Of a stretch of 64,000 nucleotides of DNA, positions 53,314 to 63,303 are shown piece after piece. The DNA is from Rubripirellula lacrimiformis (GTDB lineage: Bacteria; Planctomycetota; Planctomycetia; Pirellulales; Pirellulaceae). The notes below the pieces were generated by a model. It worked only from the letters and a program-made list of their open reading frames with translations, was not told the DNA's origin and searched no databases. The stretch is taken from the NCBI RefSeq assembly GCF_007741535.1, contig NZ_CP036525.1:2914001-2978000 (forward strand), written 5' to 3'. Each line of letters opens with the position of its first letter. Position 1 is the first letter of the stretch. A program made the translations under genes and the position numbers.

Positions 53314-53813
53314 GCAGTCTGTGTTGTACCCGCGAGCAAATCAGGACGGAATCGCCGAAACAGCCCCCAGCAGTCACCAAACACGCGTTCAACGAACAGC
53401 AGGCAAAATGCCATTACCGGAATTGTAACAAAAGCAAACGGCAGCCACGGCAGAATGGCCAAGAGCAGCCCGAGGAATCCAAGGTGATGCCCGGGATGTG
53501 GCCTAGCATAAGCCAGATTGCACCAAGCGACAGCGTGAATGATCCCCATTGCAACCGACATCTGAATGACGCCCCGATGGCGAACCGATCTGTCGTCGTC
53601 GAACAGAGCCGGAAATCCGCAAAAGAAAGGGGCGACGTACATCGCGGGAATCGTCCACCAGGGTGGAGCCGGGTAGCCACGACAAGTTGCAGCTGTGTAG
53701 CACCCGACTACGTGGGCCGCGCAAACGAATATGCAGCTCGCTCGATACAGCTCAGGTTGGCGGCGAATTAGTAGGTGCAAGTTAGGACGATTCAGTCGGG
53801 GAACGTCGGCCAT
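53232..53813 (-). CDS. cassette membrane protein reading through attC 5
   Basis: Up to 193 residues with four or five membrane segments (CIFVCAAHVVGCYTAATC; IPAMYVAPFFCGFPALF; LGLLLAILPWLPFAFVTIPV). The only ATG upstream of the first helix lies inside attC 4 (53813), so the start is unclear and may be a non-ATG codon. The last 30 or so residues are encoded by attC 5, whose R'' lacks the TAA. Unknown function. Confidence 0.6.
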   Translation of the reverse strand: MADVPRLNRPNLHLLIRRQPELYRASCIFVCAAHVVGCYTAATCRGYPAPPWWTIPAMYVAPFFCGFPALFDDDRSVRHRGVIQMSVAMGIIHAVAWCNLAYARPHPGHHLGFLGLLLAILPWLPFAFVTIPVMAFCLLFVERVFGDCWGLFRRFRPDLLAGTTQTAGNHPVHRSRACEGSQMDNQLSRPGDG

Positions 53814-53888
53814 CAGCGGGTCGCGGCGAGCGACTCAACCACTGCCAAAACACGTGACACGCGACTCCGTTGCATGGCTTTGTTATTC
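53798..53888 (-). other. attC site 4
   Basis: R' GGGGAAC (53798-53804), R'' GTTATTC (53882-53888). Otherwise identical in interior to attC 3. 91 bases. Confidence 0.8.
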
Positions 53889-53956
53889 GCCGGCATGGAT
53901 CAAGGCAGGTTTGGTTGAGTATTGTGTACGGGAGAGGGCAACGTCTTCACTATAGC

Positions 53957-54310
53957 TTACACGACGGCCATCAGTTGATTTAGAAACCAAAGATTGATCG
54001 TAGTGCCCGACATTGACGACATAGCGACCAAAAACCATTTTCGCGACTGCCGGAAACCGAAGTAGCCAGCAAATCGCAGATACGCGACACCTAAAAAGAC
54101 AGCGAGCCAAAGGGTTGCTGGAGTGATGAACCATTCAGGCTTTGCACGGCCGAGCGAGCCTTGTGCGCAGAGGACGCCGTAGATGTAGTTCGCCGCCAGC
54201 ACGGCAATGCAAACTAAAGCGAAAACGTAATCGGTCCAATTCGTGTCGCCAGTCGAAGCATTCTTTAGGTCATCGGTCGACGCAGGCGGTTCGAACGGGT
54301 TGCTAGGCAT
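53957..54310 (-). CDS. NPFEPP membrane protein, duplicated cassette copy 2
   Basis: 117 residues (MPSNPFEPPASTDDLKNAST), with three membrane segments (YVFALVCIAVLAANYIYGVL; LWLAVFLGVAYLRFAGYF; FLVAMSSMSGTTINLWF). Differs from the copy at 54481-54834 at only two residues (Q for L, T for I). The whole 524-base cassette with its attC is duplicated in tandem. Unknown function. Confidence 0.8.
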   Translation of the reverse strand: MPSNPFEPPASTDDLKNASTGDTNWTDYVFALVCIAVLAANYIYGVLCAQGSLGRAKPEWFITPATLWLAVFLGVAYLRFAGYFGFRQSRKWFLVAMSSMSGTTINLWFLNQLMAVV

Positions 54311-54321
54311 GCGCTTCAGTC

Positions 54322-54412
54322 GAATAACGTCGGCCATCAGCGGGTCGCGGCGAGCGACTCAACCACTGCCAAAACACGTGACACGCGACTCCGTTGCATG
54401 GCTTTGTTATTC
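54322..54412 (-). other. attC site 3
   Basis: R' GAATAAC (54322-54328), R'' GTTATTC (54406-54412), exact reverse complements. Arms GGCCATCAGCGGGTCGCGG and CGACTCCGTTGCATGGC. 91 bases. Confidence 0.85.
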
Positions 54413-54480
54413 GCCGGCATGGATCAAGGCAGGTTTGGTTGAGTATTGTGTACGGGAGAGGGCAACGTCTTCACTATAGC

Positions 54481-54834
54481 TTACACGACGGCCATCAGTT
54501 GATTTAGAAACCAAAGATTGATCGTAGTGCCCGACATTGACGACATAGCGACCAAAAACCATTTTCGCGACTGCCGGAAACCGAAGTAGCCAGCAAATCG
54601 CAGATACGCGACACCTAAAAAGACAGCGAGCCAAAGGATTGCTGGAGTGATGAACCATTCAGGCTTTGCACGGCCGAGCGAGCCTAGTGCGCAGAGGACG
54701 CCGTAGATGTAGTTCGCCGCCAGCACGGCAATGCAAACTAAAGCGAAAACGTAATCGGTCCAATTCGTGTCGCCAGTCGAAGCATTCTTTAGGTCATCGG
54801 TCGACGCAGGCGGTTCGAACGGGTTGCTAGGCAT
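54481..54834 (-). CDS. NPFEPP membrane protein, duplicated cassette copy 1
   Basis: 117 residues from ATG 54834; see the near-identical gene at 53957. A longer frame upstream to 54894 is attC sequence. About 68 bases of untranslated cassette lie between its stop and attC 3, identical in both copies. Confidence 0.8.
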   Translation of the reverse strand: MPSNPFEPPASTDDLKNASTGDTNWTDYVFALVCIAVLAANYIYGVLCALGSLGRAKPEWFITPAILWLAVFLGVAYLRFAGYFGFRQSRKWFLVAMSSMSGTTINLWFLNQLMAVV

Positions 54835-54845
54835 GCGTTTCAGTC

Positions 54846-55446
<601 letters not shown>

Positions 55447-55473
55447 CGTCGACGAAAGAGAGTGCAGTCAGTC

Positions 55474-55563
55474 GGGTAACGGTTGCCGTAACCGGGAACG
55501 GATAGGTGGCTTTCCATCTGTAAGACCTTGCAAGCCGTTCTCCGGTTCACGGCCTGGTTACCC
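55474..55563 (-). other. attC site 1 (of the intI-proximal cassette)
   Basis: R' GGGTAAC (55474-55480), R'' GTTACCC (55557-55563), exact reverse complements. Arms GTAACCGGGAACGG and CCGTTCTCCGGTTCAC pair with one bulge; loop TTTCCATCTGTAAGA. 90 bases. Confidence 0.88.
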
Positions 55564-56067
55564 GCCATTGTCGGTCCGATACCAAATGGATGCAAGTGAT
55601 CCAATCGACAGTCCAACCCAAGTTGCGATGCAGACCCATGCGGGGACGCCCATCAAAATGGCGCAAATTGACAGAGACAATACAGCAACAGGAACGATCA
55701 GAAACATAGCAACGGATACGTCAGTACGCCCAATCAATCGGTTAATGGCGAGCGACGGCAAGCCGAGGAGCGCGACGACAGCAATCACCAGGAAATCCTT
55801 GGAGCGTGCAACGATCTCAGGACGGTAGATAACTTGTCCGCCGTGCGTGAGTGCAAGCCCGACGCCAAAGTTTTCGTTGGCATAGGAAACGAATTCTTGC
55901 TTGAGTTCCCAGTTGTCGAGACAACGCTGATGGCAAACAGCGTCATCGAGAATGGCGAATCGCGGATCGTCAAAACCGTGCATGGTCATCGCGAAAGCAT
56001 CCACATCGGGATCGACGATTGGGGCCGAGCAAAGTGGACACGCTATGCCGGAGTAAACGAGTGCCAT
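55558..56067 (-). CDS. first cassette: membrane protein with N-terminal cysteine cluster
   Basis: 169 residues. The N-terminus has a CxxC (IACPLCSAPIVDPDVDAFAM) and CHQRC about 35 residues later, a possible zinc site. Three membrane segments follow (FLVIAVVALLGLPSLAIN; VAMFLIVPVAVLSLSICAIL; AWVCIATWVGLSIGSLASIW). Stop TAA lies in the attC 1 core. Being next to attI, this is the most recently inserted cassette. Function unknown. Confidence 0.75.
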   Translation of the reverse strand: MALVYSGIACPLCSAPIVDPDVDAFAMTMHGFDDPRFAILDDAVCHQRCLDNWELKQEFVSYANENFGVGLALTHGGQVIYRPEIVARSKDFLVIAVVALLGLPSLAINRLIGRTDVSVAMFLIVPVAVLSLSICAILMGVPAWVCIATWVGLSIGSLASIWYRTDNGG

Positions 56068-56100
56068 TACGAGCGGGCCGTGTTGCGCAAGGTTTCAGTC

Positions 56101-56120
56101 GGGTAACGATTAATTATCCC
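56101..56120 (-). other. attI-like site
   Basis: The core GGGTAAC (56101-56107, GTTACCC on the minus strand) is followed after six bases by TTATCCC (56114-56120), giving a simple inverted pair as expected for the two IntI binding boxes of attI. It lies between the first cassette and intI and has no long attC arms. Confidence 0.65.
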
Positions 56121-56347
56121 CGCCTCACACGGGGTCTAAACATTTTACAGACTGGGTCAGGCGAAGATAAAGGGTTTTATGCCCGGCTGACCCGTGCATA
56201 ATACGCTTAGCCCGAGCGAGGGGGAAGAGAGAACCGAATCTCGATTGAACTTTTCTGATTCAAAGCACTTTTTGCTTGCCTTGCCTCTCCGCGGGGGATA
56301 GAACACACGTTCACTGATGGGAGGTGCCTTTCGCTGAGGATGTTCCA

Positions 56348-57745
56348 ATGTCTGTTGAGCTGTTTCGTCAACGATTGAGCCGTGCCCAGCTGCATCCCAA
56401 TGATTTGGCATGGATGCCGCAATGGTTCGATGAATACGCAAGACTACAGCAAGATGACGGTGAGCCTCTGAAAGTTGAGACGTCCCGGGTGCTCGCGTTC
56501 CTCCGTTCTCTCCGCGATCGGGGCGTGCCAGCCTGGCAGCGATTGCAGGCGGCCCGAGCGGTCGAGTGGTACCAAGCGCTCGTCTTACGCAATGACGAGG
56601 TGGATTTCGTTCATTTCAAACAGAAGCTTGGTGAGCTCGCTGAAGTTGAAAAGCGCGCCGGGGTGGCAGTCGAGAATGGAGGCGGTATGCCTGGCGAAGG
56701 CTTGCCAGGACTGATCGATCCGAATGAACCCGCAGCTGTACGCAAAATGCGAGCGCGAATGCGGGTGCTCCATCACCCAAAGTCCACCGAACAGGCCTAC
56801 GTCGGATGGCTCGTTCGTTTCATTCGCCACTTGGACGACGAAAATGTGGACAAATATGGCGAGCCCGAAATTGGGCATTTCCTAACCGAGCTAGCAGTCG
56901 TCGGTGAAGTTACTGCGGGGACGCAAAACCAAGCTCTGGCAGCATTGCTCTTCTTTTTTGGGAAGGTCGTCGGCCGCGATCTAAAGTTTGTCGAACGCGT
57001 CCGGGCAAAATCGAGCCGATACCTGCCGGTCGTGTTAAGCCGACCCGAGATTGCGGAACTGGCGCCCCACATACGTGGCATGAACGCAACGATGTTTCGG
57101 CTGATCTACGGCAGCGGACTGCGTCATCGCGAATGCCGTTGCCTGCGCATCAAGGATGTCTGTTTCGACACCGGTCATATTGTTGTTCGCGACGGCAAAG
57201 GTCAGCATGACCGGATCACCGTCCTGCCAGGTGCAGCCGTGGATTCGCTGCGAAGTTGCATTGACCTGGCCAGGTCGCTTCATCGCGATGATTTACAGGA
57301 CGGACATGGCCGAGTCTATTTGCCGTTCGCACTCAAGCGAAAGTATCCCAATGCGGATCGTGAACTCGGCTGGCAATATGTTTTTCCATCGCGACAGTTG
57401 TCCAAAGATCCGCGAACCGGCCTGCTGCGCCGTCACCACGTGCACGCTGGCACTTTTGCAGATGCGATGAAGCGTGGCTTGTCGCGGACGTCGATCGTGA
57501 AGCCGGCGACACCGCATTCTCTGCGTCACAGTTTCGCGACACACTTGCTTGAAAACGGAGCGGATATTCGGACCGTTCAAGAGTTGCTTGGGCACAAGGA
57601 TGTCAAGACGACGATGATCTACACTCACGTCATGAATCGCCCCGGAATTTGTGTGATCAGCCCGCTCGATCGACTATCGGGCCCCAGCGATCCCCGTGAC
57701 AAGGACGATGATCGGCCCAAAGTTCCTGAGGCGCCAACAGGCTAA
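56348..57745 (+). CDS. intI: integron integrase IntI with N-terminal extension
   Basis: Tyrosine recombinase that inserts and excises cassettes at attI and attC. Of 465 residues, the catalytic ones are R259 ([13 protein letters not shown]), K284 (GKGQH), H390 and R393 ([11 protein letters not shown]), H416 (LLGH) and Y425 (TTMIYTHV). The IntI-specific extra patch that binds folded attC is present at 328-365 ([24 protein letters not shown]). R259 compares with R146 in IntI1 (337 residues), so there is an N-terminal addition of about 110 residues, partly an extra SAM-like region. Start ATG 56348 has GAGG 8 bases upstream. It runs away from the cassettes. Confidence 0.97.
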   Translation: MSVELFRQRLSRAQLHPNDLAWMPQWFDEYARLQQDDGEPLKVETSRVLAFLRSLRDRGVPAWQRLQAARAVEWYQALVLRNDEVDFVHFKQKLGELAEVEKRAGVAVENGGGMPGEGLPGLIDPNEPAAVRKMRARMRVLHHPKSTEQAYVGWLVRFIRHLDDENVDKYGEPEIGHFLTELAVVGEVTAGTQNQALAALLFFFGKVVGRDLKFVERVRAKSSRYLPVVLSRPEIAELAPHIRGMNATMFRLIYGSGLRHRECRCLRIKDVCFDTGHIVVRDGKGQHDRITVLPGAAVDSLRSCIDLARSLHRDDLQDGHGRVYLPFALKRKYPNADRELGWQYVFPSRQLSKDPRTGLLRRHHVHAGTFADAMKRGLSRTSIVKPATPHSLRHSFATHLLENGADIRTVQELLGHKDVKTTMIYTHVMNRPGICVISPLDRLSGPSDPRDKDDDRPKVPEAPTG

Positions 57746-57882
57746 GCCGTCAATTGAACCGTCCACGGTTGGCCGGCACAGGTTTCGGAAAGTCCCAGCG
57801 ACTGCCGGGCATGGCGATCCGAAGTTGATCCTGATCTGCAAGCAGTTTCTCTACCCGATCCAGCATGGCGACGACGTGGGGT

Positions 57883-58599
57883 TCAAATCGGATTGATCAG
57901 ATCTTTGTCATTTCCCAAAACTAATATTATCACACAATAGTTTCGTAAAATGCGTTGCCTCTGCAAAACCACTCGGTCAGTTCTGGTGGCACATCGGTCG
58001 TAGTCGCCGTGGACGCTCAGCGATGCAACCAATGGATGGTAAACCGACTTTTTGTAGTAGCCGTTGTAGCTGGCTCCATGCTGCTTGCCATGAACTTCGA
58101 TGGGGAAACTGTCAATGTCGATGGTGACATGTTTGACGCGGCGACCTCCCGAGGCGAACACATGACGCTCGACACTTTGAGCCAGTCCGTTTCAGACAGC
58201 TTCTAAGTTGCACTGCTGTCGAGCGAGGATGCTGATCAAGCGGGATTGAGTGGGTTGGCTTGCCAGTGGCTCGTCGGCGACCTTGTCGCCGGTGCGGTTC
58301 CAGGCGGACGCGCGAAAGGCAGGGTCATGAGCGAGTCGGTCGACGTCGTCTTGAGCGGAGCACACAACGGCCATCGCAAAGGTCCGTTCGCGAATCAGCT
58401 CGTCGATGCGATAGCGAATGCGGTCGGGGCGTCTGGGATCACGGATGTCCTTAGCGATTGAATCGAACAGGCCGAGCCGATGTTCAGCTTCGCGAAGCAA
58501 GAGAACGCCGGCATTGGCGGTGATTCGATGATCGGTCGCTTGAACCTTGACGGAGCGATTGAATTGCGGCTCAAAAAGATTACCTTGGTGTTCACCCAT
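57883..58599 (-). pseudogene. IS1380-type transposase, truncated and with in-frame stop
   Basis: One frame from 58599: LFEPQFNRSVKVQATDHRIT, LFDSIAKDIRDPRRPDRIRY, HDPAFRASAWNRTGDK and SQPTQSRLISIL match the N-terminus of IS1380 transposases. A TGA at 58192-58194 interrupts it. The same frame continues with VTIDIDSFPIEVHGKQHGAS, which holds the first catalytic Asp region. The C-terminal half is missing. Non-functional. Confidence 0.8.
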
Positions 58600-59085
58600 C
58601 GCGTGATTCCTTGCTGTGTTTAAGTTGGTTGTGGTTAACCGTTAAACGTAGCGTTTCACGCGATGGCTTTTCAATTCACAAAGTTCCCGGTGAATAATGC
58701 GGGCTAATATCCCTCGACGCGTGTTTTCGGGGGGGCATTCGCGGATGTGGCGTTGCTTCGGCTTTCGAAAATGAGAGTTTGAATGTCAGTGACTCAGTTC
58801 GAACGAGAAGTTCTGGGTGTTATTCGTCTGTCCGAACCAGTCGTCGGACTAGCGGCCGGCACGCCGCCAGCATCGCGGGCCTGGAATCGGCCAGCAATTT
58901 TTCGGTCATTGCAGACTACGACCCGTCGATGTTTCCCCAACGCGAAAAACCTCCTGACTGGATCCGCGACGCAGAAGTTTTCGGTAAAGCAGGGCGTCCT
59001 GATCAATCGCCAATTCGTTCATGACTCCAGTTCCAACTGAGGCAATACAGGTTGCCGGTCCACCGATCCATCGCTGCAGGAAGGG
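58600..59085. other. non-coding region with cassette-DNA relic
   Basis: 486 bases between the IS1380 relic and thiD. Frames on the plus strand here are short and lack family features. Bases 58819-58925 (GTTATTC followed by CCGAACCAGTCGTCGGACTA...) resemble the R'' core and left part of the gene-less cassette at 50993-51095. Confidence 0.55.
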
Positions 59086-59865
59086 TTAGTCGTTGGGGGG
59101 AAAGAAGTTCACGGGGCCGATGCCGCGACCGATCTTCGGGTGGGGTCTTAGCGCCCGAGTCAGGAACGCCTTGGCTGTTTCGGCGGCCTGCCAAGCGTCG
59201 ACGCCCAGGGCCAGGTTGGCGGTCAGTGCCGCCGACAGAACGCATCCCGTGCCGTGCGTGTCTTGGGTATCGATCCAGGGGCCGCGCAGGTGCCGGGTTT
59301 CCGATCCGATGCGGACGACGTCTAGGCTTTCGTCGCCCAGTCGACCGCCTTTGATCCACACGTTGTCCGGACCCATGTCGGCAATCTGTTTGGCAGCCTG
59401 CTCCATCGACGCCACGTCATCGATTTTCGATTGTGTGATGACCTGTGCTTCGTGGCGATTGGGTGTCACCCAGGTGGCGGTTGGCAACAGTCGCCGGCGA
59501 ATCGAATCAATCGTGTCGTCGTCGATCAAACGGTCACCATGTTTGCTGACCATGACGGGGTCGACGACTAGCGGGAATGCAAACCGCTGGGCGCGATCAG
59601 CGATCGCTTCGATCAGGCGGGCGCTGCCCAGGGCGCCAGTCTTGGCTGCCGATGGTGGGACATCGCTGAGCACCGCATCAAGCTGAGCCAGCACAAGATC
59701 GACGTCCATGATTCGGACGTCCAGCACCGACTGAGTATTCTGCACGGTCAGGAGGCTGACGACGCTGGTTCCGTACACTTGGAAGTGATGGAATGTTTTC
59801 AGGTCCGCTTGCAGTCCGGCCCCGCCTGATGGGTCAGAGCCCGCGATCGTAAGTGCGATGGTCAT
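59086..59865 (-). CDS. thiD: hydroxymethylpyrimidine/phosphomethylpyrimidine kinase
   Basis: Phosphorylates HMP and HMP-P to HMP-PP in thiamine synthesis. 259 residues of the ribokinase fold: ALTIAGSDPSGGAGLQADLK at the N-terminus, GTSVVSLLTVQNT, DPVMVSKHGDRLID, and the catalytic anion-hole DTHGTGCVLSAALTANLA with Asp as base. Length is normal. It ends with VNFFPPND. The gene to its right on the same strand is 9 bases away. Confidence 0.95.
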   Translation of the reverse strand: MTIALTIAGSDPSGGAGLQADLKTFHHFQVYGTSVVSLLTVQNTQSVLDVRIMDVDLVLAQLDAVLSDVPPSAAKTGALGSARLIEAIADRAQRFAFPLVVDPVMVSKHGDRLIDDDTIDSIRRRLLPTATWVTPNRHEAQVITQSKIDDVASMEQAAKQIADMGPDNVWIKGGRLGDESLDVVRIGSETRHLRGPWIDTQDTHGTGCVLSAALTANLALGVDAWQAAETAKAFLTRALRPHPKIGRGIGPVNFFPPND

Positions 59866-59874
59866 GGGCGGATC

Positions 59875-60798
59875 TTAGGTCGTGGCCCGTTTGGGAACGA
59901 AGTTGCGCAAGTAAGTATGGCTTTGCTGGAGCGCCAGTCGGCAGTCTTCGATGGTGGACTCGAACGCTCGATCTTCGACTTCCACGCAAACTGGTCCGCG
60001 ATAGCCCGTGTCGGTCAGGATCGAAAAGAATTTGCCCCAGTCGACTTCGCCCATCCCCGGCAGTTTCGGGGAATGGTACAGGTTGGGGTGCGCCAGGATG
60101 CCGACTTGGTTCAGTTTCGCTCGGTCGATGCGGACGTCTTTGGCATGAACATGGAATAGCTTGTCGGCAAAATCTTGCATCGGGGCAAGATAATCCATGT
60201 GCTGGAACACCAGATGCGACGGGTCGTAGTTCAGGCCGAAGTGGTCGCTGGGGATATCGTTGAACATCCGCTGCCAGATCGCGGGGCTTTGTGCCAGATT
60301 TTTGCCACCGGGCCATTCATCGGCGGTGAACAGCATGGGGCAGTTTTCGATGCCCACTTTCACACCCTGGTCCTCGGCGTGCGCGATGATCGGTTTCCAG
60401 GTGTCTAGAAAACGGGGCCAGTTGTCATCGATGCTCTTGGTCCAGTCGCGGCCGATGAATGTCGTCATGCGGTCGACGCCTAGCATGGAGGATGCCGTGA
60501 TCAGGGACCGGATATGTTCGACAGCCTGCTCGGCTTCGGCGGCGTCGGGGGAGAGTGCATTGGGGTAATAGCCTAGCGAGCTGATGCTGACACCGTACTT
60601 TGCCGACAATTCGGTGATTTGGTTAACGTCCAGTTCGGCGATGTTGATATGAGTCACACCGGCGTAGCGACGCGTCGATTTACCCAGCGGCCAACACATC
60701 ACTTCGACACAGTCAAACCCGATGCTGGCGGCCGTCGCAAAGACTTCCTGTAGCGACAGGTCAGGGACGATGGCGGACACAAAGCCGAGTGGCAACAT
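59875..60798 (-). CDS. sugar-phosphate isomerase/epimerase-like TIM-barrel protein
   Basis: 307 residues of the xylose-isomerase-like TIM barrel (AP_endonuc_2). [25 protein letters not shown] (metal Glu), [12 protein letters not shown] (Asp/His), [11 protein letters not shown] and [11 protein letters not shown] carry the expected metal ligands. Planctomycetes have many paralogues, mostly of unknown substrate. It precedes thiD closely and is probably co-transcribed. Confidence 0.85.
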   Translation of the reverse strand: MLPLGFVSAIVPDLSLQEVFATAASIGFDCVEVMCWPLGKSTRRYAGVTHINIAELDVNQITELSAKYGVSISSLGYYPNALSPDAAEAEQAVEHIRSLITASSMLGVDRMTTFIGRDWTKSIDDNWPRFLDTWKPIIAHAEDQGVKVGIENCPMLFTADEWPGGKNLAQSPAIWQRMFNDIPSDHFGLNYDPSHLVFQHMDYLAPMQDFADKLFHVHAKDVRIDRAKLNQVGILAHPNLYHSPKLPGMGEVDWGKFFSILTDTGYRGPVCVEVEDRAFESTIEDCRLALQQSHTYLRNFVPKRATT

Positions 60799-60996
60799 GG
60801 GGATTCTCCGGTTGTTCGTACGGTTTTAGCATCCGTTTGTATGCCAGGCCGGGGGCGGCAACAAGACGACCGCTTGGGCCCGCGCGGGTTCTTCACGCCC
60901 GAGGCCATGTCGGTTACCGTTTTCGCTGAGGGAGTACCGGATGGCCACGTTGGCCGGCGGCAAATCATTCCAGACGCAGGGGATACGGGGACCGCA

Positions 60997-62091
60997 ATGT
61001 TGCATGCTGTGATCATGGCTGGCGGAAGTGGGACTAGGTTTTGGCCTGCGAGTCGAAGGTTGGTGCCCAAACAATTGTTGGCGCTTTCGGGCCAACGCAC
61101 GATGATTCAGTCCACTGTCGATCGCTTGGGAGACCTGATCCCGCCATCGCGTCAGATGATTGTGACCAACAAAATTCTGGTCGACGCCGTTCGGGAGCAA
61201 TTGCCACAATTGCCAGCGGAAAATGTCGTCGGTGAACCGTGCAAACGGGACACCGCGCCCTGTGTCGGTCTAGCGGCCGCGTTGGTTCAGCATAAAGATC
61301 CCGATGGAACGATGGCCGTGATGCCCTCGGATCACGTCATCGCGTCACCGGGAAAATTCCAGGCAGCACTTGCCGCGGCCGAACAATTGATCGAAGAGGA
61401 TCCGACCCGGATCGTCACTTTCGGCATCAAACCGACCTATCCGGCTGAATCGTTTGGATACATCCAGGCAGCCGAACCGATCGGGGCAGCCCACGGCGAG
61501 ACCGCAGATGGGATATCGGCATACAAAGTTAAACAGTTTCGCGAAAAGCCTGACCACGAGACGGCGGAATCGTACTTGAAGGCGGGCACGTACTTTTGGA
61601 ATAGCGGTATTTTTCTGTGGCGTGCGTCGACCATTTTGGATGCGATGCAAGCCAAGGTGCCAGCGATCAGCGAGCGTATCGCTGCGATCGCAGCATCGAT
61701 GGGGACCGACAGCTACGAAGAAACATTGGAACGCGAATTCACAGCGATCAAGGGGACGTCGATCGACTATGCCGTGATGGAATCGTATGACAACGTCGTC
61801 ATGATCGAGGCTCCGTTCCCCTGGGATGACGTCGGCAGTTGGCAGGCACTGTCGCGATTGAACGAACCAGACGCCGACGACAATACCGTCGTCGGATCGC
61901 ATGTCGGCATTGATACCAAGGGATCGATCATCATGACCCAGCCGGGGCATACCGTGGTCACCATCGACGTCGAAGATTTGATCGTCGTGCAAACGGCGGA
62001 CGCAACTCTGGTCGCGCCCAAGCATGCCGAAGAACGCGTTCGCGAAGCGGTCAAGGCATTGGAAGAACGCGGATTGACCGATCTGCTGTAG
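60997..62091 (+). CDS. manC: mannose-1-phosphate guanylyltransferase
   Basis: Makes GDP-mannose from mannose-1-phosphate and GTP for glycan synthesis. 364 residues from ATG 60997: HAVIMAGGSGTRFWPASRRL is the nucleotidyltransferase signature, followed by VGEPCKRDTAPCVGLAA, VMPSDHVI, FGYIQAAEP, FREKPDHETA and PWDDVGSWQAL. The C-terminal phosphomannose-isomerase domain of bifunctional ManC is absent. A purine stretch GGGGA lies upstream; an in-frame extension to 60841 is unlikely. Divergent from the isomerase-like gene. Confidence 0.93.
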   Translation: MLHAVIMAGGSGTRFWPASRRLVPKQLLALSGQRTMIQSTVDRLGDLIPPSRQMIVTNKILVDAVREQLPQLPAENVVGEPCKRDTAPCVGLAAALVQHKDPDGTMAVMPSDHVIASPGKFQAALAAAEQLIEEDPTRIVTFGIKPTYPAESFGYIQAAEPIGAAHGETADGISAYKVKQFREKPDHETAESYLKAGTYFWNSGIFLWRASTILDAMQAKVPAISERIAAIAASMGTDSYEETLEREFTAIKGTSIDYAVMESYDNVVMIEAPFPWDDVGSWQALSRLNEPDADDNTVVGSHVGIDTKGSIIMTQPGHTVVTIDVEDLIVVQTADATLVAPKHAEERVREAVKALEERGLTDLL

Positions 62092-62139
62092 ACGCCCTGA
62101 AGAGACTTTCTCACTTTTGTTCTTGGAAATCGTCGAAAC

Positions 62140-63180
62140 ATGACCAGCACACCGCCACCCTATGATTCCTTTCTGCTCGTTTCCTTTGGCGGTCCCGAGG
62201 GCCCCGAGGACGTGATGCCGTTTTTGGAAAACGTGCTGCGCGGCAAAAATGTGCCGCGGCAGCGGATGCTGGAAGTGGCCGAGCACTATGGTCATTTCGG
62301 CGGTGTCAGTCCCATCAACCAGCACAATCGCGAATTGATGGCGGCGATCGAGTCCGAGTTCAAGTCGTCGGGAATCGATTTGCCGGTGTACTGGGGGAAT
62401 CGGAACTGGGACCCGCTGTTCCCCGACACGCTTCGCCAGATGCGCGACGATGGCTGCAAGCGGGCACTGGCGTTTTTTACCAGCATGTTCAGTTCCTATA
62501 GCGGGTGCCGCCAGTACCGCGAAAACATCATCGCGGCACAAGAAGAAGTTGGCGAAGGTGCGCCGATGGTCGAAAAGCTTCGGATGGGTTTCAACCACCC
62601 TCGATTTATCGAAACGATGGCCCAATCAGTGCGTCAATCGCTCGATTCGATCAACGTCGAGGCTGCTGACGCGACCGTGTTGTTCACCGCCCACAGCATC
62701 CCGATCGGCATGGCTGACCACTGTGATTATCTGTTGCAGTTGCAAGAGTCCAGTCGCTTGGTCGCGGAATCCCTGGGCGTGAAGAGCTGGAAGTTGGTGT
62801 TCCAAAGCCGCAGCGGTCCCCCACAGCAGCCGTGGTTGGAACCTGACGTTTTGGATTCGATCGCTGAAATGGACGATGCGTCCAAGCTGTCATCGCTGGT
62901 GATCGTCCCGATCGGGTTCGTGAGCGATCACATGGAAGTGATGTTTGACTTGGACGAAGAAGCGGCTCAGTTGTGCCAGGAACGCGGGATCAAGATGGCT
63001 CGCGCCGCCACCGCCGGAACCTCGCCATCGTTCGTGGGGATGATCCGCGAATTGGTCGAAGAGCGACTGGGGCGTGTGGAAGGAAGGCCAGCACTGGGGG
63101 ACTTGGGGCCTTGGCACGACGTGTGTCCGGCCGACTGCTGCACCTATACCCCGGCGCGAAGACCCGCGCCTGCGACCTGA
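62140..63180 (+). CDS. hemH: ferrochelatase
   Basis: Inserts iron into protoporphyrin or coproporphyrin at the end of haem synthesis. 346 residues: SFLLVSFGGPEGPEDVMPFL at the N-terminus, GGVSPINQHNRELM, the catalytic histidine in LFTAHSIPIGMAD (about residue 184), and FVSDHMEVMFDLDEEA with the catalytic acid. A C-terminal cysteine cluster (CPADCC) suggests an iron-sulfur site as in some bacterial ferrochelatases. 48 bases after manC. Confidence 0.93.
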   Translation: MTSTPPPYDSFLLVSFGGPEGPEDVMPFLENVLRGKNVPRQRMLEVAEHYGHFGGVSPINQHNRELMAAIESEFKSSGIDLPVYWGNRNWDPLFPDTLRQMRDDGCKRALAFFTSMFSSYSGCRQYRENIIAAQEEVGEGAPMVEKLRMGFNHPRFIETMAQSVRQSLDSINVEAADATVLFTAHSIPIGMADHCDYLLQLQESSRLVAESLGVKSWKLVFQSRSGPPQQPWLEPDVLDSIAEMDDASKLSSLVIVPIGFVSDHMEVMFDLDEEAAQLCQERGIKMARAATAGTSPSFVGMIRELVEERLGRVEGRPALGDLGPWHDVCPADCCTYTPARRPAPAT

Positions 63181-63228
63181 TACGCCCGCGTCCTGAACGC
63201 GAAAGCGTTCAACGCCTAAATTCCGTAG

Positions 63229-63293
63229 GTAGTGGGATTCGCCAGAATTCCCGATCATCAGCCCAACAAGGGGATTCTGGCGAATCCCACTAC
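63229..63293. repeat. REPIN-like inverted pair of REP hairpins, family B
   Basis: 24-base arms (63229-63252 and 63270-63293) are inverted copies with one mismatch and a 17-base spacer. Each arm starts with GTAG and holds a small hairpin (GGGATTC-GCCA-GAATTCCC). It lies between two convergent genes and may also terminate both transcripts. Confidence 0.85.
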
Positions 63294-63303
63294 GGTTGGG
63301 AGG

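Noticed and set aside
56121-56347. LexA-type operator or cassette promoter Pc upstream of intI
   Set aside because: I looked for an SOS-type palindrome and for clear -35/-10 pairs on the minus strand, but found nothing I could defend; planctomycete promoters are poorly defined.
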